Positions 8,015 to 15,954 of a DNA stretch of 64,000 nucleotides are shown here, piece after piece (position 1 is the first letter of the stretch; each line of letters opens with the position of its first letter). The stretch comes from Phycicoccus sp. Root101. Its GTDB lineage: Bacteria; Actinomycetota; Actinomycetes; Actinomycetales; Dermatophilaceae. The notes beneath the pieces were generated by a model, which was given only the letters and a program-made list of their open reading frames with translations, had not been told where the DNA came from and did not search any database. The stretch covers positions 284,865 to 348,864 of the forward strand of contig NZ_LMCM01000006.1 of the NCBI RefSeq assembly GCF_001426245.1, written 5' to 3'. The position numbers and the translations under genes are program-made.

Positions 8015-9234
8015 GGGGAGCCCTCGAGCTCGGCGAGGGTCAGCACCACGAGGCTCGCGGTCCACACGAGAGGGGCCGGTCCTGCCGGCGCGCCACTGCG
8101 CGTGACCTTCTCGGGGATCGACCCGTAGGCCGTGCGGTGCGCCGACAGCCAGTCGAGCCGGGCGCCCGCTGCGCGATCCCGACCCGAGGCGGCGTCGGTG
8201 AGCGCCAGCAGCGCCGTCTGCGGGGTCCACGACGCCCCCCCCTTCTTCACCCACAGGACACCCGGCGCGACACCGCCGGCCGGTTGGGCGGCCTCCCTCT
8301 GGTACCTCACCACCGCGGCGCGAACGGCCTTGACCACCGGTGCGGGGAGGTCGCCCTCGGCCGTGAACGGCGGCAGCAGCATGGCGACCGAGGCGTCGAG
8401 GCCACCAGCGTCCCCGAACCGCTGGTACCCCGGTCCCATCTCCCGGACCACCGTGCCGGCCAAGCGGGCCGCTGTCGTGCGCGTGCGCGCCGAAGCGGCG
8501 ACGTCGCCGGTGGCCGCGTAGTCACGCCCCGCGGCAGCCAGCCCTGCGAGCATCGGCGCCACCGTGCCTAGCGAGGTCCGGGTGACCCGCACCTCCCAGT
8601 AGTCCGGGGACGGCGGGGGCAGCCGGTCGCCGCCGTCGACGAGCCGGGTCAGGGTCCGCACGCAGCGGTCGCGCAGCTCGTCGCTGGAAGGCGGGACCCC
8701 GCCTCCTGCGTCCCGGCGCACCTGCGCGATCGCCCACAGGACCCAGCCACAGCCGTCGGACTGCCGGGGCCGATCGGTCAGCGCACTGCCGTCGAGGGCG
8801 TACCGCGCCTGGAATCCGACGGCCGGGTCGAACTCGAGCCGCGCCAGGCGGTCGAGGACGGCTGCCGCGTCGCTCGCGTGGCCGCTGCGGCTGAGGGCGA
8901 CCGCGGCGAAGGAACCGTCACGAGGCCAGAAGTAGCCCCAGGGACCACCGGGGCCGGCCGACACCGTGCCGTTGGCCTCGAGGTGGCTCCTGATGTCCAC
9001 GAGCGCCCAGTGCGCCATGTCCTCCCAGGGCGTCCCGACGCCGGGAACGGTCCCGGCGTCCAGCCAGCGGGCGTCGGCGTTCTCCTGGCCGTTCTCGGCA
9101 TAGGCAGGGGCGGCCCGGTAGCCCGGCGCGCTAATGAGCCGTTCCTCGGGAGGCATGGCCTTCGGGCCTGCTGCGGCGCCACCCACCAGGGCCGCTGCGG
9201 CGAGGACCGCAGGCAGGACCAACCGTCGCCTCAC
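8011..9234 (-). CDS. Secreted GH15-like (six-hairpin) glycosidase-fold protein
   Basis: This is a 407-residue exported protein with a Sec-type signal: an Arg-rich n-region (VRRR), a hydrophobic stretch LVLPAVLAAAALVGGAAAG, and no lipobox cysteine. The mature part resembles glucoamylase-type (alpha/alpha)6 barrels: WGYFWPRDGSFAAVALS near residue 98 looks like the GH15 substrate-pocket segment, with later repeats of paired helices. It may hydrolyse an alpha-glucan or related polymer, but catalytic glutamates were not assigned. GTG 9234 was preferred over an ATG 45 nt further upstream because GGGAGGGG lies 6 nt before it and the signal peptide begins there. Confidence 0.65.
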   Translation of the reverse strand: MRRRLVLPAVLAAAALVGGAAAGPKAMPPEERLISAPGYRAAPAYAENGQENADARWLDAGTVPGVGTPWEDMAHWALVDIRSHLEANGTVSAGPGGPWGYFWPRDGSFAAVALSRSGHASDAAAVLDRLARLEFDPAVGFQARYALDGSALTDRPRQSDGCGWVLWAIAQVRRDAGGGVPPSSDELRDRCVRTLTRLVDGGDRLPPPSPDYWEVRVTRTSLGTVAPMLAGLAAAGRDYAATGDVAASARTRTTAARLAGTVVREMGPGYQRFGDAGGLDASVAMLLPPFTAEGDLPAPVVKAVRAAVVRYQREAAQPAGGVAPGVLWVKKGGASWTPQTALLALTDAASGRDRAAGARLDWLSAHRTAYGSIPEKVTRSGAPAGPAPLVWTASLVVLTLAELEGSP

Positions 9235-9411
9235 CCTGTGCCCCTCCCGCCGGCGGCCGCCCGGTGGCAGGCCGATCACGTCACGCTAGTTCGCGCCGGC
9301 CGTGAATCGGCCGAAGTCTGCGAAGTTTCCGCGGATCGACCGCTCCCTGGACGAGGACTGTCGAGAAGGACCGTCGAGCATGGCCGGAGAGCTGGACCGG
9401 GGACGATCACG

Positions 9412-9426
9412 GCCGGCGAGGCCGGC
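9412..9426 (-). terminator. Short hairpin downstream of the ybaK-like gene
   Basis: GCCGGC (9412-9417) and GCCGGC (9421-9426) pair with a 3-nt loop, 8 nt past the stop of the minus-strand YbaK gene. The rest of 9235-9434 shows nothing else that I recognise. Confidence 0.35.
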
Positions 9427-9434
9427 GGATGGGC

Positions 9435-9926
9435 TCAGCGCGCGATCGGGGCCACCGTGGCACCGGTGGCAGCCACCAGGTCGACCGGGGCCAGGGACAG
9501 GTCGAGCCCACGGTGCCCACCGGAGACGTAGACCACGTCGAACCCCGTTGCGCTCTCGTCGAGCACGGTCGGCAGCGCCTTCTTCTGACCGATGGGGGAG
9601 ATGCCGCCGACGACGTACCCCGTGCTGCGCTCGGCGGCGGTCGAGTCGGCCATGGCGGCCTTCTTCCAGCCCAGGGCGGCCGCGACGGCCTTGAGGTCGA
9701 GGCTGCGGTCGACGGGGACGATGCCCACGGCGAGCCCGCGCTCGCCCTCGACGAGCAGGGTCTTGAACACCTGCCCCGGCGGCACCGACAGCGCGGCCGC
9801 GGCCTCCAGTCCGTAGGAGGCCGCGGCCGGGTCGTGCTCGTAGGGGTGGACCCCGAAGGCGACCCCCAGCCGCGTCAGCGCGGTGGTCGCCGGGGTGCCC
9901 GCACCGGACTCACGACGCTTGCCCAC
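9435..9926 (-). CDS. ybaK: Cys-tRNA(Pro)/Cys-tRNA(Cys) deacylase, YbaK/EbsC family
   Basis: This is a 163-residue trans-editing factor that hydrolyses mischarged Cys-tRNA(Pro). The YbaK fold is recognisable from GQVFKTLLVEG, SLDLKAVAAALGWKKAAMAD and YVVGGISPIGQKKALPTVLD. The conserved lysine is in VFKTLL (about residue 55) and the GGISP loop is about residue 107. Length matches the family (about 160). The GTG 9926 start has no clear ribosome binding site. It lies 45 bp downstream of bioY on the same strand and may share its transcript. Function is well supported by similarity of the whole protein. Confidence 0.92.
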   Translation of the reverse strand: MGKRRESGAGTPATTALTRLGVAFGVHPYEHDPAAASYGLEAAAALSVPPGQVFKTLLVEGERGLAVGIVPVDRSLDLKAVAAALGWKKAAMADSTAAERSTGYVVGGISPIGQKKALPTVLDESATGFDVVYVSGGHRGLDLSLAPVDLVAATGATVAPIAR

Positions 9927-9971
9927 GAGGCGAGGTATGGCGTGTGGTCGGGGGGCGGGTGGGGGCCGGGG

Positions 9972-10583
9972 TCAGCGCTTCTCGACGCTCTTGACGAAGG
10001 CCCAGACGGCGGGGAAGAGCCCGGCCGCCGCGAGGACCTTGATCCCGTCACCGATGAGGAAGGGCACGACACCCTTGTCGAGGGCGGTGGCGAAGTCCAT
10101 GCCGGTGGCGTGCATGAGCCACGGGACACCGGCGGCGTAGACGAGCACGTTGCCGGCGACCATCGTCACGGCGGTCTTCGCCACCGTGCGGTCGCCACCA
10201 CGCTGCGCGAGGGCGCCGACGAGGGTGGCGGCCAGCAGGTAGCCGACGACGTATCCGAAGGTGGCACCGCCGAACCCGTCCTTGTGACCGGCGAACCAGT
10301 TGACGCCGAGGCCACCCGCGACGAGGTACACGCCGAGGCTGAGCAGCGCGCGCACCCCACCGAGGGAGGCGCCGGTCAGCAGCACCGCGAAGGTGCCGAG
10401 CGTGAGGGGCACGGGCGTGCCGGGCAACGGCACGCTCCACTGGGCCAGCAGGCCGATGAACCCGGCGCCGGCGGCGACGAGCGCCAGGTCGCGGGCGAGG
10501 ACGCCGACGGTCGCCGGGACGCCTGCGAGGGCGGGAACGTAGTCGGCGAGGACGCGCTTGCGGGGGAGGGCGATAGCAGTCAC
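9972..10583 (-). CDS. bioY: BioY-family biotin transporter substrate-binding subunit
   Basis: This 203-residue integral membrane protein matches the S component of energy-coupling-factor biotin transporters. About six hydrophobic segments are visible, with the signature stretch WSVPLPGTPVPLTLGTFAVL near residue 50 and a later conserved GGVGV-like loop (AGGLGVNWFAG). No ECF A/T genes (bioM, bioN) adjoin it, so it would either act alone or share a common ECF module encoded elsewhere. The start is GTG 10583. It is followed on the same strand by ybaK after 45 bp. Confidence 0.88.
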   Translation of the reverse strand: MTAIALPRKRVLADYVPALAGVPATVGVLARDLALVAAGAGFIGLLAQWSVPLPGTPVPLTLGTFAVLLTGASLGGVRALLSLGVYLVAGGLGVNWFAGHKDGFGGATFGYVVGYLLAATLVGALAQRGGDRTVAKTAVTMVAGNVLVYAAGVPWLMHATGMDFATALDKGVVPFLIGDGIKVLAAAGLFPAVWAFVKSVEKR

Positions 10584-10703
10584 GGGAGCAACCTAGCGAA
10601 GCCGCGCCCCGCGGCATACCGACGTCTCACGTCGACCAGGTCACAACGGCGAGCCGCCCTCCGGCAGAGGGGCGGTCGGGGCACCCGGGCGCCGGACAGC
10701 ACG

Positions 10704-10734
10704 TCGCCCCCGTGCCGGACCGGCACGGGGGCGA
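10704..10734 (-). terminator. Strong hairpin downstream of kamA
   Basis: A perfect 15-bp inverted repeat (10704-10718 with 10720-10734, arms TCGCCCCCGTGCCGG and CCGGCACGGGGGCGA) with a one-base centre sits 31 nt past the kamA stop. It can also stop transcription from the other strand. Confidence 0.75.
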
Positions 10735-10765
10735 TGCTGGGACACCACTCGGTGGGACCCCCCGG

Positions 10766-12226
10766 TCAGACCAGGGCGATGTCGCGCTCGGAGGCCTCGC
10801 GGCTCGCGGCAGCCTGCTCGACCGCCACGGCGTGGGCGGCCTCGTGGTCGCCCTGCTCGCGCCACCACTGCTGGCCGGCCTCGGGCAGGGTGTGGATCGG
10901 GTCGTAGTAGACGTAGTCACGCGACAGGGCGTCGGTGTCGGCACCCTCGATCGAGGTGCGGTAGTTCTTGCGCCAGAACGACATCCCGCGCTCGGTGTCG
11001 TAGCTGTCGACCTGGTGGACCCAGCGCTTGCCGACGTAGGGCACGTCGCAGACGATGCGCGGCGTCGCGAACCCCGGCAGGTAGCCCATCATCGAGTGCT
11101 GCAGGTGCTGGGCCTCGGCGAGCGAGACGCGCCAGTGCTCGCTGAACGGGATCATGTCGCACATGTAGAAGTAGTACGGCGTGATCATCGCGTCGTCCTG
11201 CAGGGCGAAGCACAGGTCGAGCAGCTGCTCGGTGGTGTCGTTGACGCCACGCATCAGCACGCCCTGGTTGCGGACGTCGCGCACACCGGCCTGGAGCATC
11301 GCCTTGGCGGCGTCGGCCACCAGCGGGGTCACGGACTGGGCGCTGTTGACGTGGGTGTGGATCGCGAGGGAGACGCCGCGCGACCGCGCCTTGGCGGACA
11401 CGCGGGCCACGCCCTCGACCACGTCGTCCTGCAGCCAGTGCTGGGGCAGCCCCATGAGCGCCTTGGTGGCCAGGCGGATGTCGCGGATGTTCTCGACGTC
11501 GAGCAGCTTGTCCAGGAAGCCCTCGAGGTTCTTCCACGGCATGTTGGCCACGTCGCCACCGGAGACGACGACGTCGCGCACCTGCGGGGTGCGCTGCAGG
11601 TAGTCGAGCATCGCGGCATACCGGTCGACCGGCTTGCCGGTGAGCTTGAGCTTGTCGATGACCGCGGTCGAGTTGCCGACCAGGTCCATGCGGGTGCAGT
11701 GGCCGCAGTACTGCGGGCAGGTCGGCAGCATCTCGGCCAGGACCTTGGTGGGGTAGCGGTGGGTCAGCCCCTCGACGGCCCACATGTCGTGCTCGTGGAG
11801 GCTGTCGCGGGTCGCGTGGGGGTGGCTCGGCCAGTCGGTGCGACGGTCGGAGAACACGGGGAGCATGTAGCGGCGCACCGGGTCGGCGTAGAACGCGCGG
11901 GTGAACTCGACCCCGGCGCCCGGCCTGGAGCCGTCGGCCCAGGTCTGCTCGCTGACCATGGTGTTCATCATCTGCGGCGGCACGAGCATCGACATCGTGG
12001 CCCGCTCGGCCTGGTCGCGCTCGAGGTCGGCGTAGAACGCCTCGGTGAGCAGGTCGCCCATCAGCTCGCGGAGCTGGCGGAGGTTCTTGATGCAGTGGGC
12101 GCGCTGCCACTGGGCGCTGGCCCAGTCCTGGGCGGTCACGTCCCTCCAGCCCGGGAACCGGGTCCAGTCGGGCTCGACCAGCTCGCGGTGGCGGTAGACG
12201 TAGGGCTGCTCGATCAAGGTGCTCAT
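10766..12226 (-). CDS. kamA: Lysine 2,3-aminomutase (KamA family radical SAM enzyme)
   Basis: This 486-residue enzyme would convert L-lysine to L-beta-lysine using S-adenosylmethionine, a [4Fe-4S] cluster and pyridoxal phosphate. The cluster motif CPQYCGHC (CxxxCxxC, about residue 171) is intact. The downstream segments VVSGGDVANMPW, RLATKALMGLPQHW and YYFYMCDMI follow the KamA pattern. It is longer than clostridial KamA (about 416 residues). ATG 12226 is preferred; on the minus strand TATCCT lies 7 nt upstream, so it is probably leaderless. It diverges from kdd, which encodes a later enzyme of the same pathway. KamA-family proteins also include EpmB and glutamate mutases, but the kdd, kamDE and kal neighbours favour lysine. 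Confidence 0.9.
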   Translation of the reverse strand: MSTLIEQPYVYRHRELVEPDWTRFPGWRDVTAQDWASAQWQRAHCIKNLRQLRELMGDLLTEAFYADLERDQAERATMSMLVPPQMMNTMVSEQTWADGSRPGAGVEFTRAFYADPVRRYMLPVFSDRRTDWPSHPHATRDSLHEHDMWAVEGLTHRYPTKVLAEMLPTCPQYCGHCTRMDLVGNSTAVIDKLKLTGKPVDRYAAMLDYLQRTPQVRDVVVSGGDVANMPWKNLEGFLDKLLDVENIRDIRLATKALMGLPQHWLQDDVVEGVARVSAKARSRGVSLAIHTHVNSAQSVTPLVADAAKAMLQAGVRDVRNQGVLMRGVNDTTEQLLDLCFALQDDAMITPYYFYMCDMIPFSEHWRVSLAEAQHLQHSMMGYLPGFATPRIVCDVPYVGKRWVHQVDSYDTERGMSFWRKNYRTSIEGADTDALSRDYVYYDPIHTLPEAGQQWWREQGDHEAAHAVAVEQAAASREASERDIALV

Positions 12227-12233
12227 ACGTGGC

Positions 12234-12239
12234 AGGATA
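12234..12239 (-). promoter_or_regulatory. Leaderless -10 of kamA
   Basis: On the minus strand TATCCT is followed by 7 nt and then ATG 12226. Confidence 0.5.
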
Positions 12240-12245
12240 CGGGAC

Positions 12246-12267
12246 AGGTTCCTCTGTTCGTGAACCT
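12246..12267. promoter_or_regulatory. Candidate operator in the kamA-kdd divergent region
   Basis: AGGTTC (12246-12251) and GAACCT (12262-12267) form a perfect inverted repeat with a 10-nt spacer. It sits in the 86-bp region between the divergent kamA and kdd starts, where a regulator could act on both. The binding protein is unknown. Confidence 0.4.
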
Positions 12268-12312
12268 TCACCGCAAGATCTTCGCCCCGTGTCGCAATTT
12301 CAGGGAGATTCT

Positions 12313-13383
12313 GTGTCAGTCGTCGCCGGAAACCGCACCACGCCGTCCTCACCGGTCGGGCTGCACCGCGTCCTCGACCCGGTCGGCGCGTCCCTGCCGC
12401 AGGCGGCGCAGCGGCTGGACGCCGCGCCCGGCCTGTGGCCGGACGAGGTGCGGGTCAGCATCGAGACGCTCAACCTGGACGCGGCCTCCTACCGCCAGCT
12501 CTCCGACAAGCACGGTGGCGACGGCGCGGCGGTGCGGGCCGAGGTGCTCGACATCGTCGCCACCCGCGGCAAGATGCAGAACCCCGTCACGGGATCGGGC
12601 GGCATGCTCATCGGCACGGTCGAGGAGGTCGGCCCCGAGTCCACGCTCGGCCTGTCCGTGGGCGACCGGGTCGCCACCCTGGTCTCGCTGTCGCTGACGC
12701 CACTCGTCATCACGGACGGCCTGGCCGGCTGGGACGGCCGTTCGGAACGCGTCCCGGCGCAGGGCCACGCCATCCTCTTCGGCCGGTCCATCGCCGCCCA
12801 GCTGCCCGACGACCTCAGCCCCGACCTCGCCCTCATGGTCATGGACGTCTGTGGCGCACCGGCGCTCGTCTCCAGGGTGGTGGGGGAGTATGCCGCGCGC
12901 GGCGTCCGCCCCGTCGTGGCGGTCCTCGGGGGCGCGGGCAAGTCCGGCTCGCTGTCCCTGGCCGCGGCCACCGAGGCAGGCGCCTCACGCACCCTCGGCG
13001 TCGTCCCGCACGAGCGCGAGGCTGCGCTCCTGCGCGCCAGCGGCCTGGCCGACGAGGTCGTCGTGGCCGACGCCCGCAGCCCGCTGGGCCTGTCGGAGGC
13101 CGTCGCCGCCGCAGGCGGACCGGCCGACGTCACGGTCGTCTGCGTGGACGTCCCCGGCTGCGAGCAGCCCGCCATCCTCTCGACCGGCCAGGGCGGGACC
13201 ATCATCTTCTTCTCCATGGCGACCAACTTCGCCGCCGCGGCGCTCGGCGCCGAGGGCGTCGCGGCCGACGTGCGCATGCTGGTCGGCAACGGGTACGTCC
13301 CCGGCCACGCGGCATACGCCCTCGAGCTGGTGCGCGGCAACGCGGCGGTGCGGTCCTTGTTCGAGGGCCGGCTCGAGGAGTAG
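12313..13383 (+). CDS. kdd: L-erythro-3,5-diaminohexanoate dehydrogenase
   Basis: This 356-residue NAD(P)-dependent dehydrogenase would oxidise 3,5-diaminohexanoate to 5-amino-3-oxohexanoate in lysine fermentation. The N-terminal part (RGKMQNPVTGSGGMLIGTVE) and the Rossmann segment with VVAVLGGAGKSGSLSLAAA (near residue 205) are typical of Kdd, as is the C-terminal IIFFSMATNFAAAALGAEG. Length matches Kdd (about 345). GTG 12313 was chosen because GGGAG lies 5 nt upstream. Divergence from kamA, and the kamD-kamE-kal operon 9.3 kb downstream, support the assignment strongly. Confidence 0.88.
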   Translation: MSVVAGNRTTPSSPVGLHRVLDPVGASLPQAAQRLDAAPGLWPDEVRVSIETLNLDAASYRQLSDKHGGDGAAVRAEVLDIVATRGKMQNPVTGSGGMLIGTVEEVGPESTLGLSVGDRVATLVSLSLTPLVITDGLAGWDGRSERVPAQGHAILFGRSIAAQLPDDLSPDLALMVMDVCGAPALVSRVVGEYAARGVRPVVAVLGGAGKSGSLSLAAATEAGASRTLGVVPHEREAALLRASGLADEVVVADARSPLGLSEAVAAAGGPADVTVVCVDVPGCEQPAILSTGQGGTIIFFSMATNFAAAALGAEGVAADVRMLVGNGYVPGHAAYALELVRGNAAVRSLFEGRLEE

Positions 13384-13448
13384 GGACCTCCGAACGGTAG
13401 GGACCAAGGGCCCGGTCCGGACCCTCTAGGCCGTGGTCGGATCGGGCC

Positions 13449-15897
13449 ATGACGACCGTCGCCCCCGCCCCGGCCACTTCCTCCGACGCCTCCAGCACGG
13501 CCAGCAGCACCACCTACCTCCCCGAGGAGCTGGCCCTCGACCTGCGCTGGTGGGCGGCGGCGAACTACCTGACCGTCGGGCAGATCTACCTGCGCGACAA
13601 CGCCCTGCTCCGCGAGCCCCTCCGCCTCGAGCACACCAAACCGCGGTTGCTCGGGCACTGGGGGACCAGCCCCGGCCTGTCGATGGTCTACGCGCTGGTC
13701 AACCGCCTCATCCGCCGCACCGGGTCGGACTGGCTGTACGTCACCGGCCCCGGGCACGGCGGACCGGCGCTCGTCGCCGCCGCGTGGCTCGAGGGCACCT
13801 ACAGCGAGGTCTACCCGCGGATCGCCGCCGACGGCGACGGGGTGCGCGACCTGTTCCGCCAGTTCTCCTCGCCCGGTGGAATCCCCAGCCACGTCAGCGT
13901 GCAGACGCCGGGCAGCATCCACGAGGGCGGCGAGCTCGGGTACGCCCTCGTCCACGCAGCCGGCGCGGCGTTCGACCACCCCGACCTCACCGTCGCGTGC
14001 GTCGTCGGCGACGGAGAGGCCGAGACGGGGCCGCTGAGCGCGTCCTGGCGCCTGCCGACGTTCCTCAACCCCCGCCGCGACGGCGCGGTGCTGCCGATCC
14101 TGCACCTCAACGGCTACAAGATCGCCGGGCCGACGGTGCTCGGCCGCGCCAGCGACGAGGACGTCGAGGCCTACCTGCGCAGCCAGGGCTGGGACCCGGT
14201 CACCGTCTCCGGCGACGACCCGACGGTGGTGTTCCCGGCCCTGTTCGAGGCGCTGAGCAGTGCGCACGAGCGCATCGGCGCCCTGCAGGCCGCGGCCCGG
14301 ACCGGCGACGGCCCGAGCGAACCGGTGCGCCACCGCTGGCCCGCGATCATCCTGCGCACGCCGAAGGGCTGGACCGGCCCCGACGTCGTCGACGGCGTCC
14401 AGGTCCAGGGGACCAATCGCTCGCACCAGGTGCCGCTGTCCGGGCTCGCCGAGAACCCCGAGCACCTGCGCCTCCTCGAGGACTGGCTGCGGACCTACTC
14501 GTCCCGACGAGCTCTTCGACGACGCCGGACGGCTCGTCCCCGAGCTGCGCGCCCTCGCACCGGCCGCCGACAAGCGCATGTCGGCCACGCCCTACGCCAA
14601 CGGTGGGCGCCTGCGCACCGACCTCCCGCCGGTGGACCTCGCCACCCACGAGGTACCCCTGCCCGCGCGCGGCACGACGTGGGTCGAGAACACGCTCTCC
14701 TCCGGGGGCCTCATGCGGGACCTGTATGCCGCGACGGCGCGGCCCGACGGCGGCGGCACCTTCCGGGTGTTCTCCCCGGACGAGACCGCGAGCAACCGGC
14801 TGCAGTCGGTGTTCGAGGTGACCGACCGGAACTTCATGGGACCGCTGCTCGCCACCGACGACCACCTCGGACCGGACGGCCGGGTCATGGAGGTCCTCAG
14901 CGAGCACCTGTGCCAGGGCTGGCTCGAGGGGTACGTCCTCAGCGGACGCCACGGGGTGTTCGCGACGTACGAGGCGTTCGCCATGGTGTCGGCGTCGATG
15001 GCGGTCCAGCACGTCAAGTGGCTCCAGCACGCCAAGGACCTGCCGTGGCGCGCGGACGTGTCGTCGCTCAACGTGCTCCTGACCTCGACCTGCTGGCGCA
15101 ACGACCACAACGGGTTCTCCCACCAGGGCCCCGGGCTGATCGACTGCCTCATCCCGCTGGCGCCGGACGTCGTCCGCGTGTGGTTCCCGCCGGACGCCAA
15201 CACCGCCCTGTCCATCACCGACCACTGCCTGCGCAGCACCAACCACGTCAACCTCATCGTGGTCGACAAGCAGAAGCACCTGCAGTACCTCACGCTCGAG
15301 GAGGCGCACCGACACTGCGCCGCCGGTGCCGGCGTCTGGGACTGGGCGAGCACGGGCCGCGACGACGAGGAGCCCGACATCGTGCTGGCCTGTGCCGGTG
15401 ACGTCCCGACCCAGGAGGCGCTCGCGGCCGCCGAGCTCCTGCACGAGCACGTGCCGGACCTGCGCGTGCGGTTCGTCAACGTCGTCGACCTCATGGCGAT
15501 GCTGCCGGAGAACGACCACCCCCACGGGTTCTCCGACAGCCAGTTCGACGACCTCTTCACGCGGGACAAGCACGTGGTGTTCGCGTTCCACGGCTACCCG
15601 CGGGCGGTCCACCAGCTCGTCCACGGCCGCAGCAACCCCGGGCGCTTCCACGTCCGCGGGTTCAACGAGCAGGGCACGACGACGACGCCGTTCGACATGG
15701 TGGTGCTCAACGGGATGAGCCGGTTCCACCTCGCCAAGGAGGCGCTGCGCCGCGCCGACCGACGCCCCGACGGCTGGGACCGGCTCACCCGGTTGTGCGA
15801 CGACCGGCTCGCCGAGCACGCGACCTACATCCGCGAGCACCTCGCCGACCTGCCGGACATCGCCGACTGGACCTGGCGGGGGAGGGACGAGGCGTAG
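13449..15897 (+). pseudogene. xfp: Phosphoketolase (Xfp) with a +1 frameshift near 14502
   Basis: The intact enzyme would split xylulose-5-phosphate or fructose-6-phosphate with phosphate to yield acetyl phosphate, using thiamine diphosphate. The first frame runs from ATG 13449 and shows [34 protein letters not shown] and the ThDP motif GDGEAETGPLSASW. It goes out of frame after LRTYS (about 14499). Homology then continues in the +1 frame with PDELFDDAGRLVPELRALAP through to the TAG at 15895-15897. One extra T at about 14502 explains it: removing it restores EDWLRTYSPDELFDD. Everything else is intact over about 815 residues, so this is a very recent mutation or a sequencing error. It lies upstream of pta-ackA. 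Confidence 0.88.
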
Positions 15898-15941
15898 GCG
15901 GACGGGGACCGGACAGCACACCGTCAGCCGTCCCCGGCCGG

Positions 15942-15947
15942 TAGTTT
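15942..15947 (+). promoter_or_regulatory. Leaderless -10 of pta
   Basis: TAGTTT lies 7 nt before GTG 15955, inside the 57-bp gap after the phosphoketolase gene. Confidence 0.5.
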
Positions 15948-15954
15948 CGAGCCC

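Noticed and set aside
12489-14588. 699-codon minus-strand frame under kdd and phosphoketolase
   Set aside because: Low-complexity shadow of two real genes; the frameshift in phosphoketolase does not favour it.
14260-15897. A separate second gene in the 3' half of phosphoketolase
   Set aside because: Homology continues directly across the junction with one extra base and there is no start signal, so it is one frameshifted gene.
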